From Sneathiella litorea (GTDB lineage Bacteria; Pseudomonadota; Alphaproteobacteria; Sneathiellales; Sneathiellaceae), in assembly GCF_009882915.1 (NCBI RefSeq), contig NZ_WTUW01000001.1, positions 124,357 to 188,356 of the forward strand: a DNA stretch of 64,000 nucleotides, read 5' to 3'. How positions within the stretch are numbered: the first letter of the stretch is position 1; each line of letters starts with the position of its first letter. The notes beneath the pieces are model-generated. The model did not search any database and had not been told where the DNA came from. It saw nothing but the letters and a program-made list of their open reading frames with translations. The position numbers were made by a program, and so were the translations under genes. This document shows, piece by piece, positions 26,501 to 36,333 of the stretch.

Positions 26501-27277
26501 TTTTTTCTGCGTATATTCATAGCGCGGATGGAGGGCAGAAAGCTTCACTGAAATGCCTGGGTTCATCCGGCTATCAGAGTTGACGCTGTGCTCTGAAATG
26601 CTGGAGATTGCCTTGGAATAGGCCATGAAATAGCGCTGCGCATCTTCCGCAGTTCGCGCGGCCTCGCCCAGCATGTCATAGGAATAGCAATACCCCTTTT
26701 TCTCCATGCCACGGGCGCGGCTCATCGCCTCTTTAATATTACGGCCCAGCACAAACTGATGCCCTAGTACCTTCATCGATTGGCTTACCGCCGTGCGGAT
26801 AACCGGCTCCCCCACACGTTTTACCAATTTTCTTAGTTGGCCCACCACATCCAGCGTACCATCGCCCAGGGGATGCACCACCTTTCCTGTCAACATCAGC
26901 CCCCAAGTAGAGGCATTCACCAAGGGTGAGGCAGAATGGCCAAGATGCTTGCTCCAGTCCGCAGGTGCGATCTTGTCACTGATCAGCGCATCCATGGTGA
27001 TCTCGTCTGGTACGCGCAGGAGGGCTTCAGCCAGACACATCAGGGCAACACCCTCCTCTGTAGTGAGACCGTATTCACCAAGAAAGGTTTCCATAACGCC
27101 CGGATTGTCGGCGCGGCGGAGTTCTTCCACCAACAACACCGCCTTGTCCACGATTTGACCGCGCGCATCCTCCGAAATATTGAGGTCGTCAATCAGTTTA
27201 TGAACAGCCGCAGCTTCATCCGTAAGGTAATGCGCGCGGATATCTTCGCGAAGTTGCGGCAATTTCAGTTGAGCCAT
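23576..27277 (-). CDS. putA: Bifunctional proline dehydrogenase / glutamate-semialdehyde dehydrogenase PutA
   Basis: Oxidises proline to glutamate in two channelled steps. From the ATG at 27277 (GAGG 8 nt upstream) it is about 1233 residues. The PRODH barrel occupies about 130-480 ([33 protein letters not shown]), and the aldehyde dehydrogenase about 570-1000 (catalytic Cys in [14 protein letters not shown], Glu in [11 protein letters not shown]). The end, [11 protein letters not shown], is the usual PutA tail. There is no ribbon-helix-helix at the N-terminus, so it is the non-DNA-binding type, and it needs another regulator; none is adjacent. The extra C-terminal domain marks class B. An upstream ATG at 27322 has no ribosome binding site. 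Confidence 0.97.
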   Translation of the reverse strand: MAQLKLPQLREDIRAHYLTDEAAAVHKLIDDLNISEDARGQIVDKAVLLVEELRRADNPGVMETFLGEYGLTTEEGVALMCLAEALLRVPDEITMDALISDKIAPADWSKHLGHSASPLVNASTWGLMLTGKVVHPLGDGTLDVVGQLRKLVKRVGEPVIRTAVSQSMKVLGHQFVLGRNIKEAMSRARGMEKKGYCYSYDMLGEAARTAEDAQRYFMAYSKAISSISEHSVNSDSRMNPGISVKLSALHPRYEYTQKKRVLHELVPRLSSLVFQAKNANMGFNIDAEEADRLDLSLDIIEAVLSNPDLKGWDGFGVVVQAYGPRATYVLDWLYALSKKLDRKIMVRLVKGAYWDTEIKLAQVMGYEGYPVFTRKAATDVSYLACAKKLLAMTDYIYPQFATHNAHSIAAVLEMAEGVDNFEFQRLHGMGEGLHNLVMEHNKNRCRIYAPVGVHEDLLAYLVRRLLENGANSSFVNQVLDEKVPPRDVVRDPVASILRYSTIENDKIPSPAALYGSRRRNSAGINFPNPLILTEFDGARDAFRNVKWQATPLIGGERTEGHGRKIHNPSQLSDIVGTVIDATPEDVSRAVSIAVAETDSWRDTPVNERAEMLERVAELYEENRVELMALLSREAGKSLMDGISEVREAADFCRYYALRAREDSKEGDVEGRGLFICISPWNFPLAIFTGQITAALAAGNTVIAKPAEQTPLIAARAIELMREAGIPGNVLHLLPGDGATVGAELVSHPDIQGVCFTGSTETAQRIARSMAENADPAAPLIAETGGLNAMIVDSSALPEQAVRDIIASAFQSAGQRCSALRVLYVQEDVADKVISMLEGAMAELKIGNPWDISVDVGPVIDTDAKKMIEEHCMELEKAGRLIKKLPLPAGAKAGCFASPAAYRIDGIEELKKEIFGPILHIVTFKADEVNKVVEKINGTGYGLTLGLHTRVDTRVQDVCDRAHVGNLYVNRNQIGAVVGVQPFGGEGLSGTGPKAGGPLYLHRFMKKKGQLVVRAKQPVECSEEAMISDRMRETLELSHSAQAHWEHWENRRSFLEKIATGLPDHIGKTVTASLAQAGNYDPRPVDLVGPTGESNRLSLHGRGMIICAGSDAVRMATVALLTGNSVLLAGAQEGVDSLVKAFNGEKKLKGLVARLEGELTPALVASLPSLNGVSLTAGEYDLRSYRQAIAAREGAIIPLIIGGDDWEYYVAERALCIDTTASGGNTKLLAANEA

Positions 27278-27459
27278 GGCGAGCCTCGTCTTTGAGTTGT
27301 TAATGAGCGTGAAATTAACACTCATGGTACACTCAATCACGAAGGTTATGTGACCAAACTACGCAGAAATTTTTCCGCAAAATCGCGATATCATGCGTTT
27401 CGCTTATCTATTTTCCTTATAAAGTACATTTTTATAGGAAATTAGACTGCCACCTCGAC

Positions 27460-29007
27460 TTAAGGCCGCACTTTAAAGCTAGAGACACCAGCCTCCCGCA
27501 GCGGCGCCGCCATTTCCGCAAAATCACAGAGCAGTTTTCGAGTATCGCGCGGATCGATAATTTCTTCGATCATGAACCGTTCCGCTGTCCGGAATGGGGA
27601 CCTCAAGCGATTTAACCGCTCCTCGATTTCATCTAGTTTAGCCTTGGGGTCCTCCGAAGCTTCAATCTCGGATTTATAGGCCGCTTCAAGTCCTCCGGCG
27701 ATTGGCAAGGACCCCCAGTCACCAGAAGGCCAGGCATATCTGAGGTTAAACCGTCCGGAGTTCATATGTGCTGCACCCGCAACGCCATAAGTCTTGCGAA
27801 CAAGAATAGCGCACCACGGCACTGTTGCCTGAGCAATCGCGGCCATCGCCCTCACACCATGGCGGATCGTTGCTTGCTCTTCAGCCTGCCGTCCAACAAG
27901 AAAGCCCGGAATATCGACAAGATGCATTACAGGCAGATGGAATGTCTGGGCCAGATCAACAAAGCGCAGGACTTTATCCGCGGCATCAGCCGTCCAGGCA
28001 CCGGCATAATGGTAAGGATCACTGGCCAATACCGCGACGGGCCAACCGTCAAGACGAGCAAAACCGGTGATAACAGAGCGGCCCCACTTCTTGCCAATTT
28101 CAAAGAAACTCCCGTTATCGACAACAGCTTCGACAATTTTGCGCATTTTATATACTTTACGCGAATCCCGCGGGATGGCATTGATCAGCCAATCCTCTCG
28201 ACGGTTCGGATCATCTCCTGTCTCAACGCGTTCGGGTAATTCAAATACGGATGGCGGGAGATAGGACAGAAACCGCCGTGCCCGCTCAAATGCCTCTTCC
28301 TCGGATCCGGCTTCATCATCCACGGCCCCATTGCGGGTATGAATTTCAGAACCGCCCAACTCATTCTTGGTAAGCACCTCACCGGTTCTGGCCACAACCG
28401 GCGGGCCAGCGACAAACATTTGCGAGGTTTCCTTGACCATCACAGAATAATGGCTTGCTGCTACACGCGCCGCGCCAAGCCCGGCAGTCGAGCCGAGGGC
28501 AAGGGCAACCACAGGCACTTTTGAGAGGTTCTCGATCACCGTATGCCAGCCACGGACTGCCGGGACATAGGTGCGACCTTCAGTCTCAATCGTCTTAACC
28601 GAGCCGCCACCGCCCGTTCCGTCGACAAGACGGACCAGCGGCAAACGCAGGGATCCTGCCATGTCTTCCACATGAACCAGCTTTTCGCGAATGCCGGCAT
28701 CATTCGCCCCGCCGCGCACCGTGAAGTCATCGCCCGCGACAACCACGCGGCGGCCATTAATACGCCCCCGACCGGTTATCAGATTCGCCGGTTGCATATC
28801 AACGAGCTTACCGTCCACGTCATATTCGGCCTTGCCGGTGACGGAGCCAACTTCTTCAAAAGAGCTTTCATCGAGAATTTTCTCGATCCGGTCGCGAACA
28901 GTCAGTTTACCCGCGTTCACATGGCGCGCGACCTTCTCCTTTCCGCCCATTTTTTTTGCGAGATCCTGACGGCGCTTTAGTTCTTCAATCTCTGCTTCCC
29001 AACTCAT
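27460..29007 (-). CDS. Acyl-CoA carboxylase carboxyltransferase (beta) subunit
   Basis: 515 residues with the N- and C-terminal carboxyltransferase halves of propionyl-/methylcrotonyl-CoA carboxylase beta chains: LTVRDRIEKILDESSFEEVG, RLVDGTGGGGSVKT, ALGSTAGLGAARVAASHYSVMV, and in the second half VDIPGFLVGRQAEEQATIRHGVRAMAAI plus KTYGVAGAAHM. It transfers CO2 from biotin to an acyl-CoA. No biotin carboxylase/BCCP gene adjoins it, so the partner must lie elsewhere. The start: GGGA stands 8 nt before the ATG at 29007 but only 1 nt before the one at 29013, so 29007 is preferred. putA follows 182 nt downstream on the same strand. Confidence 0.92.
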   Translation of the reverse strand: MSWEAEIEELKRRQDLAKKMGGKEKVARHVNAGKLTVRDRIEKILDESSFEEVGSVTGKAEYDVDGKLVDMQPANLITGRGRINGRRVVVAGDDFTVRGGANDAGIREKLVHVEDMAGSLRLPLVRLVDGTGGGGSVKTIETEGRTYVPAVRGWHTVIENLSKVPVVALALGSTAGLGAARVAASHYSVMVKETSQMFVAGPPVVARTGEVLTKNELGGSEIHTRNGAVDDEAGSEEEAFERARRFLSYLPPSVFELPERVETGDDPNRREDWLINAIPRDSRKVYKMRKIVEAVVDNGSFFEIGKKWGRSVITGFARLDGWPVAVLASDPYHYAGAWTADAADKVLRFVDLAQTFHLPVMHLVDIPGFLVGRQAEEQATIRHGVRAMAAIAQATVPWCAILVRKTYGVAGAAHMNSGRFNLRYAWPSGDWGSLPIAGGLEAAYKSEIEASEDPKAKLDEIEERLNRLRSPFRTAERFMIEEIIDPRDTRKLLCDFAEMAAPLREAGVSSFKVRP

Positions 29008-29149
29008 TTGCATGTCCCTTTTTATTATTATTTATGGACGCGGGCCGTCGTGAAATTAACTCTTGCGCCGCTTTTAACTATCTCACGAACATCAAACCTT
29101 TCTATGAGAATACTGTCAACTGCTTCGGCACATCAAAGAGTTGTTTGCC

Positions 29150-30022
29150 TCATTCCGGAAGCGGAACAAACGAATTATCGCCCGGTACACTATCAAAGGA
29201 TTGTTCACGCCAATCGTTTTTCGCGCGCTCTATTTTTTCCTGACTGGTAGAGACAAAGTTCCAGTACATAAAGCGCGGCTCAGGAAGAGCGTCCCCTCCC
29301 AGGACCACAAAAACCGCCTCTTTCATGGAGGTCAAGGTGACAGTTGGATGCTTTTCCAGTACGGCAAGGGTTCCTGCCTCCAATGTCGCCCCATCGATAT
29401 CGAGCTCCCCATCAACAACATAGACAGCAGCCTCTTCATAATCAGGCGTGAAAGGAATAGAAACGCCTGCGTCCGCACGAATGTCGGCGAAGAAGAACCG
29501 GTTCATCGTTGAGACGGGGGAGGTTTCGCCGAACAGGCTGCCTGCGACAAGGCGCCCATGCCATCCCTCCCCTGTTAGCTCAGGTAGGGCAGATTTCGGC
29601 GTGTGAGAAAATGCGGGCGCCATGTCTTCATGCTCCTTGGGAAGAGCCACCCATAACTGCAGACCCTGAATGGATCGATCTGTTGCCCGGCTTTCCTCAC
29701 TGCTGCGTTCTGAATGGACAATCCCACGTCCTGCCGTCATCAGGTTAACATCACCCGGAGAAATCTCCTGCACTGAGCCGAGGCTATCACGATGGAGGAT
29801 AGATCCCTCATAAAGATATGTAACCGTGGCGAGACCAATATGTGGGTGAGGCTGGACGTCCAGCCCCTCACCAGCCGCAAGAATGGCGGGCCCCATATGA
29901 TCGAGAAAAACAAAGGCGCCGACGGAACGGCATTGGGCAACGGGCAAAAGACGCCGCACTTCAAATCCGCCTATATCTTTCGGCTTTCCGGTAATGCGAA
30001 GAGTAATGCTGTCTGTGCTCAT
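29150..30022 (-). CDS. Pirin family protein
   Basis: 290 residues, a bicupin. The metal ligands of pirin are present: VQPHPHIGLATVTYLYEG (two His near residues 58-60) and MTAGRGIVHSERS (His and Glu near 103-105). The C-terminal cupin ends in VVLGGDALPEPRFMYWNFVS. Bacterial pirins may act as quercetinases or as redox-sensitive regulators; which applies is unknown. It begins 16 nt after bdhA on the same strand, so the two are likely co-transcribed. Confidence 0.93.
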   Translation of the reverse strand: MSTDSITLRITGKPKDIGGFEVRRLLPVAQCRSVGAFVFLDHMGPAILAAGEGLDVQPHPHIGLATVTYLYEGSILHRDSLGSVQEISPGDVNLMTAGRGIVHSERSSEESRATDRSIQGLQLWVALPKEHEDMAPAFSHTPKSALPELTGEGWHGRLVAGSLFGETSPVSTMNRFFFADIRADAGVSIPFTPDYEEAAVYVVDGELDIDGATLEAGTLAVLEKHPTVTLTSMKEAVFVVLGGDALPEPRFMYWNFVSTSQEKIERAKNDWREQSFDSVPGDNSFVPLPE

Positions 30023-30038
30023 TTAAACTCGAGGCCTC

Positions 30039-30821
30039 TTATTGAGCGGTCCAGCCACCATCGATGGATTGCAGACTCCCGGTAATATTCTCAGCAGCAT
30101 CGCTACAAAGGAAAATGGCAAGGGCCGCCACCTGTTCAATAGTTGTAAATTTCTTTGTTGCCGCCGCCGCAAGCATCACATCATTGATCACCTCCTCTTC
30201 GGACATTCCCCGTGTACGCGCTGTATCCGGGATCTGCTTTTCCACAAGTGGCGTCCAGACATAGCCCGGACAAATTGCATTGACGGTTATATTATCGCGT
30301 GCAACTTCCAGTGCCGCCGTCTTGGTCAGTCCGGCAATACCATGCTTGGCGGCGACATAGGCGCCTTTGTTGGGTGACGCGACCAACGCATGGGCAGATG
30401 CCATATTAACGATCCGGCCCCACCCCCGCTTGGTCATCAACGGAATGGCGTGATGCATTGTGTGAAACGCAGAGGAGAGATTAATGGCAATAATTGCGTC
30501 CCATTTCTCTGTCGGGAATTCTGCAATCGGCGAGACATACTGGATCCCGGCATTGTTAACCAGAATATCAATGCCCTCAAATTCCTCAACCGCCATCTCA
30601 AACATCGCGGCGATCTCATCCGGCTTGGTCATATCCGCTGGGCTATAGAGGCATGTCACGCCGTATTCATTTTCGAGAGACTGACGCAAAACTTCAATTT
30701 CCGCGGCGTCACCAAACCCATTCAGCACCACATGACATCCCTCTTTCGCAAGAGCTCTCGCACATCCCTCCCCGATTCCAGAGGTTGAGCCGGTGATCAA
30801 CGCTACCTTGTCTTTTAACAT
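30039..30821 (-). CDS. bdhA: D-3-hydroxybutyrate dehydrogenase
   Basis: 260-residue short-chain dehydrogenase. The NAD motif is TGSTSGIGEG near residue 10; the NNAG motif is LVNNAGIQYVSPI; the catalytic Ser-Tyr-Lys is in NMASAHALVASPNKGAYVAAKHG. The VWTPLVEKQIPDTA substrate loop and C-terminal GSLQSIDGGWTAQ are characteristic of BdhA, so the gene name is well supported. It interconverts 3-hydroxybutyrate and acetoacetate with NAD in the cytoplasm, as in use of polyhydroxybutyrate. Ribosome binding site AAAGGT precedes the ATG. Probably an operon with the pirin gene. Confidence 0.93.
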   Translation of the reverse strand: MLKDKVALITGSTSGIGEGCARALAKEGCHVVLNGFGDAAEIEVLRQSLENEYGVTCLYSPADMTKPDEIAAMFEMAVEEFEGIDILVNNAGIQYVSPIAEFPTEKWDAIIAINLSSAFHTMHHAIPLMTKRGWGRIVNMASAHALVASPNKGAYVAAKHGIAGLTKTAALEVARDNITVNAICPGYVWTPLVEKQIPDTARTRGMSEEEVINDVMLAAAATKKFTTIEQVAALAIFLCSDAAENITGSLQSIDGGWTAQ

Positions 30822-30879
30822 CTGAAACCTTTTCCGAAAAATTGAAGTTAGAATGAGATTTTCTGAACGTATTCAAGCC

Positions 30880-32655
30880 TTATAATGGCCAGAAAAACAA
30901 TATGGCCGGAATTGCCACCGCGATAACGAGTATTTCAAGCGGCAGCCCCATGCGCCAATAATCTCCAAATTTATAGCCACCCGGACCCATAATCAACGTG
31001 TTATTCTTGTGACCGATAGGGGTAAGAAAGGCACAGGAAGCCGCCACGGCAACCACCATAAGAAAGGGGTCCGGATTAGCGCCAAGCCGGTTCGCGATAT
31101 CAACCGCGACGGGCGCGCCAATAACGGCCGTTGCCGTATTGTTCAGCACATCTGAAAGGGTCATGATCACGACCATCAGAACCGTCAGAACGACAACGAC
31201 ATGAAACCCCGAGGTCAACTCCACGATACCACCGGCGATTAGCGCCGTTCCGCCTGATTCTTCCAGTGCTGCTCCGAGTGGGATCATTGAGCCGAGAAGA
31301 ACAATAACCGGCCACTCAATATGTTGATAAACCTCCTGAATGGGGACAATATCAAGCGCCACGTAAGCCGCCACAACAATGGCTAGCGCCACGGCAAGAT
31401 AGAGCCAGCCAAAACTTGCCACGGCAATTGCTGCCGCGAAAATGCCAGCAGCCAACCCCGCACGACGATATTGAGTAACGGACAATCCCCGCTCCGCCAA
31501 AGGTAGCACGCCCATCCACTGCGCTGCATCAGGCACACGATCAACCGGCCCAAGCAGAAGCAGTATATCTCCTGCTTCTATATCGAGTTTGCGAACACGC
31601 TCGCGGAATTTTCTGCCCTGGCGGGAGACGCCAAGCAGCGTTACGCCATGACGGACAAGCAGACGCAGAGATATAGCAGACCGTCCTTCAATGCGAGCAT
31701 AGCGCGGCACGACATATTCCATCAACACCATGCCGCCGGATTCGGCTTTCTCATGGCGATTCTCGCCGTCAAACTGCAGCTTCATCGCGCCGCGGAACTG
31801 ATCAATACCTTTCGCACCTGCATCCACTACGAGAATGTCACCCGCCCGGATTTCCACATTCCGTGCCTGGCCTGCAAGGCGCTTGTTGCTGCGAACAAGC
31901 CCGACCACGGCGACATCACTATCGTCAGCCGCGCTGTCCAGTTCCCGTACCAGCATTCCAACCGCAGGCGAGTCTTTCGACACCAGCAATTCAGCAAGAT
32001 ACCCTTCCTGGTCGAGCAGGTCGACCATCGGGGCCTTTGCATCACGAGAGCCTGGAATAAGCCGCCAGCCAATCACCATTATGAAAACAATGCCGACAAT
32101 GGCGCACACAAGTCCAACGGGCGCAAAATCAAACATCGAGAAAGGTGTACCAAGCGCATCTTCCCGATAGGCGGCGATAATGATATTAGGCGGTGTACCT
32201 ATCAACGTAATCAACCCGCCCAGTATTGTCGCAAAAGCAAGCGGCATCAGCGTGATACGAGGCGCACGTTTGGCCTTGGCCGCAGCCTGCAAATCGACCG
32301 GCATCAACATGGCAAGCGCCGCAACATTATTCATGAATGCCGAAAATAGGGCACCCAAGCCTCCCATCGCCGCAATATGGCTGGAGAGTTTCAGGTCAAG
32401 AGACGTAAGCCGCCGCGTTATCAAATCAACCGCACCGGAATTCACCAAACCACGCGAGACAACGAGTACCAGCGCAATGATTATCGTTGCCGGATGGCCA
32501 AAACCCGAAAATGCGAGTTCCGTCGGCACCAGCCCCAACACCAATGCGGTGACAAGCGCCACAAAGGCAATCAGGTCATACCGCCAGCGCCCCCATATCA
32601 GCAAGGCAAAGACAATCGCGAACAGCGAGAAAAGCAGAATTTGGTCCGTCGTCAT
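30880..32655 (-). CDS. SLC13 (DASS) family permease with RCK_C domains
   Basis: 591 residues: an N-terminal bundle of helices, a soluble middle with two TrkA_C/RCK_C domains (about residues 210-375, with the similar blocks EIRAGDILVVDAGAKG and DIEAGDILLLLGPVDR), and a second bundle. The substrate signatures are LIGTPPNIII near residue 155 and VLNNTATAVIGAPVAV near residue 510. Such proteins move sulfate, citrate or dicarboxylates with sodium. The RCK_C pair may bind a regulatory ligand. The ligand is unknown; sulfate is common in this architecture. It precedes bdhA by about 60 nt on the same strand. Confidence 0.9.
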   Translation of the reverse strand: MTTDQILLFSLFAIVFALLIWGRWRYDLIAFVALVTALVLGLVPTELAFSGFGHPATIIIALVLVVSRGLVNSGAVDLITRRLTSLDLKLSSHIAAMGGLGALFSAFMNNVAALAMLMPVDLQAAAKAKRAPRITLMPLAFATILGGLITLIGTPPNIIIAAYREDALGTPFSMFDFAPVGLVCAIVGIVFIMVIGWRLIPGSRDAKAPMVDLLDQEGYLAELLVSKDSPAVGMLVRELDSAADDSDVAVVGLVRSNKRLAGQARNVEIRAGDILVVDAGAKGIDQFRGAMKLQFDGENRHEKAESGGMVLMEYVVPRYARIEGRSAISLRLLVRHGVTLLGVSRQGRKFRERVRKLDIEAGDILLLLGPVDRVPDAAQWMGVLPLAERGLSVTQYRRAGLAAGIFAAAIAVASFGWLYLAVALAIVVAAYVALDIVPIQEVYQHIEWPVIVLLGSMIPLGAALEESGGTALIAGGIVELTSGFHVVVVLTVLMVVIMTLSDVLNNTATAVIGAPVAVDIANRLGANPDPFLMVVAVAASCAFLTPIGHKNNTLIMGPGGYKFGDYWRMGLPLEILVIAVAIPAILFFWPL

Positions 32656-32693
32656 TATGTTTCCGAAGAGTTACACTGTTGAATGCTAGTTTG

Positions 32694-33083
32694 TTACGCT
32701 GATTGTGTAAGGGTTTCCGCCATCTTCTGATGCACAAGATTGATTGCCTTCAAGGGGCGGATCATAACCTTAAAATCGGTAATCCTGCCGTCTTCGCCCC
32801 ATTGAATAAGATCTACACCATTGATTACAATACCGTCGATAGTTGTTGTAAATTCCAGAACAGCGTCCGTCGGCCCGACGATCTCGCGCACATATTTGAA
32901 ATCATCACCATTCAAGACATGGAAGGCGGCCAAAAGATATTTGCCGGTAATACCCTTGCCAATTTGTGGCGTAAAGACAACGGGACTGTGAAAGGTCGCG
33001 TCCTCATGCAAGAGTGCTTCGAGTAATTCCGGATCGAGTGTTTTAATGCAGTCATGCCATGCCGCAATGGTATCTTTAATCAT
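32694..33083 (-). CDS. NTF2-like (SnoaL-type) protein coupled to mscS
   Basis: 129 residues with the cone-shaped NTF2 fold pattern: a helical start with IAAWHDCIKTLDPELLEALLHEDATFHSPV, then long strands (DAVLEFTTTIDGIVINGVDLIQWGEDGRITDFKVMIRPL). Such domains bind small hydrophobic ligands or act as isomerases; no catalytic set is recognisable. The ATG overlaps the mscS stop as ATGA, and a GAGG site lies upstream, so it is translated together with mscS. This is an odd partner for a channel, and no joint function is known to me. Confidence 0.82.
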   Translation of the reverse strand: MIKDTIAAWHDCIKTLDPELLEALLHEDATFHSPVVFTPQIGKGITGKYLLAAFHVLNGDDFKYVREIVGPTDAVLEFTTTIDGIVINGVDLIQWGEDGRITDFKVMIRPLKAINLVHQKMAETLTQSA

Positions 33084-34396
33084 TTTCCATCCTCTTTATC
33101 CGACGGAACCGATGAATTAGGATTGACCATTTCAACACGAATATCGCGCTGTGGGAAGGGCACATTAATCCCCTCCTTCTTGAAAAGCTCCCAGACACCC
33201 ACAAGAACCTCGCTGGTCACGTTCCGGCAACCATCCTCAGGGTCAGCGATCCAAAATCTGAGTTCAAGATCAATAGCACTGTCGCCAAAGCCGCGCATCA
33301 GGCATTTAGGAGCCGGATTACTCAACACGCGCGGGATTTCCTGTGCCGCTCCCTCTATCAGCTTGAGAGCCTTTGGAATATCCGTATCATATGAGACCCC
33401 AATCGGCGCGCGCAATCGTACATTCTTTGAACTGTAGGACCAGTTGATGACCTGCTGGGTAATCAGGTCTTCATTGGGGATCAGAAATTCCATGGCATCG
33501 CGAGTGATAACGGAGGCATATCGGGCGCCCATCGTGTTAACCCGTCCATAAGTCTGGCCAACCTCGATCACATCGCCCGGTTTGATGCTCCGGTCAAGGA
33601 GCAGGATGATCCCGCTGATCAGGTTGGAAACTATTTTCTGCAGCCCGAACCCGATACCTACACCGAGCGCACCACTGAAAACCGCAAAGGCCGTAATATT
33701 GATACCGGAATTGGACAGAATAATCAGAACAGCCATCGAAATCAGGCCAACGCGCACCAACTTTGCTGTCAACACCTGAACTGCGGGGGTCAACGCCCTT
33801 GATTTATGGATCCGTGCCTCCAAAAAGCGGGATAGGCCGAAAGTTATCCAGAAGACAATAATTCCGGCCACCAGGGCCTTGGCGATACCTAACATCGAAA
33901 TGCGCGTTTCACCGAGATTGAACGCTAGATCCTCAAGAAATTCCAAGGTTGGCGTTAGCAGTCCAAGAATATTGAGCGCCGCAACCGTCCAGGCGCAGAA
34001 GGCAACCAGGCGGGCCCAGATTTTGTTTTCCGCAAGGCTAGTGACGACATTTATGACGACCCAGGCAACCAGCAGGGAACAGATAGCACTGATTATATGT
34101 GACTGAGGGCCGACACCCTGAAAAATAGCAAGGATGGCGAACTCGATTGCGAGCCATATCAGCGGTAGAGATAATCCCGCTAATATCTCGAGTGTTTTGG
34201 CAAAAGGCGATCGATCGGGAAAACGGCCTCTAAGACTCGTTAAAGCCACCTGCAACCGGCGGCGCGTGAAATAGGCGAAAACAAGACCGCCAACGACAGC
34301 AAGAAGCTGTGACAGGATATTCACATCCGAGCCGAGAGCGATTACCTGCTCCCATCCCCGATCAAGAAACTCTCGTATTCTTTCCGCGTCCATCAT
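33080..34396 (-). CDS. MscS family mechanosensitive channel
   Basis: About 438 residues: several N-terminal helices, the pore-lining helix and beta domain of MscS (AFAVFSGALGVGIGFGLQKIVSNLISGIILLLDRSIKPGDVIEVG, near residues 235-280), then the C-terminal alpha/beta domain (ending DIRVEMVNPN). It opens under membrane tension to release solutes. The length and the extra N-terminal helices match the larger YbdG/YkuT-like types. ATGs at 34396 and 34393 are both possible, with GGAG immediately upstream; a TTG at 34402 is less likely. Confidence 0.92.
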   Translation of the reverse strand: MMDAERIREFLDRGWEQVIALGSDVNILSQLLAVVGGLVFAYFTRRRLQVALTSLRGRFPDRSPFAKTLEILAGLSLPLIWLAIEFAILAIFQGVGPQSHIISAICSLLVAWVVINVVTSLAENKIWARLVAFCAWTVAALNILGLLTPTLEFLEDLAFNLGETRISMLGIAKALVAGIIVFWITFGLSRFLEARIHKSRALTPAVQVLTAKLVRVGLISMAVLIILSNSGINITAFAVFSGALGVGIGFGLQKIVSNLISGIILLLDRSIKPGDVIEVGQTYGRVNTMGARYASVITRDAMEFLIPNEDLITQQVINWSYSSKNVRLRAPIGVSYDTDIPKALKLIEGAAQEIPRVLSNPAPKCLMRGFGDSAIDLELRFWIADPEDGCRNVTSEVLVGVWELFKKEGINVPFPQRDIRVEMVNPNSSVPSDKEDGK

Positions 34397-34564
34397 CTCC
34401 AAGCTTACTCTCTACTGAAGATAAATAAAACAACTATCCGGTCACGCGATTTATCGCCGTGCATCATTCGATCAAAAGAGGTGCAGAAAATCCGTTGCCT
34501 ATGCTAGAGTAGTTTTGAAGAAAAAAAACCAATAACCATTCATTAGCGGGAAAGGGCGTGTCGC

Positions 34565-35812
34565 TTGTCCTTTTTTAACTCACAATATAATTCTGACACG
34601 CCGTATCTCGACAGCGGCTATTCATGGGCTCGGCTTTGCTTTTCAGTTCTGATTTCCCTGATTGGTAGTGCGGGCATGTGGGCAGTTGTTGTCGTTTTGC
34701 CCGCAGTTCAGGAAGAATTCGGCATCGACCGCTCAGAAGCGTCGATTCCCTATACAACCACTATGATTGGTTTTGCCATTGGCAATTTTCTGTTTGGCCG
34801 ACAGATTGACCGGTTTGGAATTGTCTTGCCAATGATCGTAGCCTCCATGATGCTTGGCACGGGTTTCATTCTCGGTGCGCTCTCCACGAATATTTGGACC
34901 TTTGCCATTTTTCAGGGTGTCTTCATTGGAATCGGGTCTGCAATCACATTTGGCCCGTTGATTGCCGATATTTCACATTGGTTTGAACGCAACCGTGGTA
35001 TCGCTGTCGCCGCCGCGGCGAGTGGAAATTATCTTGCTGGGACGTTCTGGCCGCTCATTCTTAAAGACGTGATTGCCACAGATGGCTGGCGTGATGCCTA
35101 TATGCTGATTGCCGTCGCGTCCATTGCCGTGATGATGCCAATGGCGCTGCTACTCCGTCGGCGCCTCCCCGCCCAAGAAGTAACTCTATTGCCCTCTGCT
35201 GGCCAACCTGTCGTCAATAAACGCAGTATAGATATTTCACCCCGCGCCCTGCAAATACTGCTCTGTATCGCAGGAATAAGTTGCTGTGTGGCAATGTCAA
35301 TGCCGCAGGTACATATTGTCGCTTATTGTGCGGACCTCGGGTTCGGTGTGTCTGCGGGTGCAGAGATGCTTGCGGTTATGCTCGCTGGCGGCATTGTCAG
35401 TCGGCTGTTATCAGGGTTTCTCGCGGACCGTATCGGTGGCGTCAGAACGGTTCTGCTCGGCTCCTTCTTGCAGTGCCTTGCACTATTTCTTTACATTCCA
35501 TTTAATGGTCTTGCCTCCCTTTATATCGTTTCTCTGATTTTTGGATTGTCACAAGGTGGTATCGTTCCAAGCTATGCTATTATTGTCCGAGAATACTTAC
35601 CGGCAAAAGAGGCGGGCGAGCGTGTCGGCCTGGTCATTATGATGACGGTTGTTGGCATGGCACTAGGTGGTTGGATTTCAGGGCTAATCTATGATTTAAC
35701 CGGCTCCTATCAAGCCGCATTCATTAATGGCATTGCGTGGAATATGCTGAATATGGGGATTATGGCGCTTCTGCTATGGCGGACTCGCGAAAGCAGGCCA
35801 GTTCGTGCTTGA
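34565..35812 (+). CDS. MFS transporter
   Basis: 415 residues, twelve helices. The MFS motif between helices 2 and 3 is LFGRQIDRFGIVLP, repeated in the second half as GFLADRIGGVRTV. The overall form recalls the monocarboxylate/OFA-type transporters, whose substrates are organic acids; the real substrate is unknown. The start is a TTG at 34565, supported by AAAGGG 8 nt upstream. The cupin gene starts 30 nt beyond its stop and is probably in the same operon. Confidence 0.85.
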   Translation: MSFFNSQYNSDTPYLDSGYSWARLCFSVLISLIGSAGMWAVVVVLPAVQEEFGIDRSEASIPYTTTMIGFAIGNFLFGRQIDRFGIVLPMIVASMMLGTGFILGALSTNIWTFAIFQGVFIGIGSAITFGPLIADISHWFERNRGIAVAAAASGNYLAGTFWPLILKDVIATDGWRDAYMLIAVASIAVMMPMALLLRRRLPAQEVTLLPSAGQPVVNKRSIDISPRALQILLCIAGISCCVAMSMPQVHIVAYCADLGFGVSAGAEMLAVMLAGGIVSRLLSGFLADRIGGVRTVLLGSFLQCLALFLYIPFNGLASLYIVSLIFGLSQGGIVPSYAIIVREYLPAKEAGERVGLVIMMTVVGMALGGWISGLIYDLTGSYQAAFINGIAWNMLNMGIMALLLWRTRESRPVRA

Positions 35813-35842
35813 AGTCCTGCATCCATCCTGGAGGAGGAGAAA

Positions 35843-36214
35843 ATGAAACTATCGGTCAGCCATGTCGACGACGCTGAATTTACCAGCGGACTTCGCGGTT
35901 TTTTCGAGTATCGCGATCTTGGTATCTCGGACGCAACCGATGGTCGTTTCGGCGCTCATGTCATCCGTGCTGTGCCAGGAAAGCAAGCGATAGGGGATAA
36001 ACATATTCACAAGCTGGAATTCCAGATGGTCTATGTCCTCAAAGGGTGGGTTAAATTCTGGTATGAAGGAACAGGCGAAGTCACTTTGAAGGCCGGCTCC
36101 TGTGTCCATCAACCGCCCGGAATCCAGCATCAGGAATTGGCGCATTCGGATGATCTGGAATTAATCGAGATTATCCTTCCTGCGGATTTTGACACCCTCG
36201 AAGTTGAGGGCTAA
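35843..36214 (+). CDS. Small cupin-domain protein
   Basis: 123 residues forming one cupin barrel. Motif 1 is DKHIHKLEFQMVYVLKG (two His and Glu as metal ligands), motif 2 is KAGSCVHQPPGIQHQEL. Such proteins bind metal and a small organic ligand, as oxygenases, isomerases or sensors. A GGAGGAGG ribosome binding site precedes the ATG. Context with the MFS gene suggests shared substrate handling, but no reaction can be named. Confidence 0.88.
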   Translation: MKLSVSHVDDAEFTSGLRGFFEYRDLGISDATDGRFGAHVIRAVPGKQAIGDKHIHKLEFQMVYVLKGWVKFWYEGTGEVTLKAGSCVHQPPGIQHQELAHSDDLELIEIILPADFDTLEVEG

Positions 36215-36264
36215 TTCACGTTGGAAAAACCTGGCCGCACAAAAATTATAGCACACCAATCGTT

Positions 36265-36293
36265 TTGACATGGTTGCATTGAAACGCTATGTT
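36265..36293 (+). promoter_or_regulatory. Sigma-70-like promoter of the tripartite efflux operon
   Basis: TTGACA (36265-36270), a 17-nt spacer and TATGTT (36288-36293) form a perfect -35 and a 4-of-6 -10. It lies 41 nt before the TolC-family ATG. An in-frame ATG at 36289 falls inside the -10 and is therefore not the start. Confidence 0.6.
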
Positions 36294-36333
36294 TTTCAAC
36301 ACCCTCTATCAAGGTTCGTTGGAAACGATTGTT

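Noticed and set aside
27418-27436. TATAAA/TTTATA arms between the carboxyltransferase gene and putA
   Set aside because: AT-only arms of 6 bp are expected in AT-rich spacers; no U-tract or clear operator features.
36289-36333. In-frame ATG at 36289 as start of the TolC gene
   Set aside because: It falls in the -10 of a good promoter; 36334 has GGAAA upstream and gives the signal peptide.
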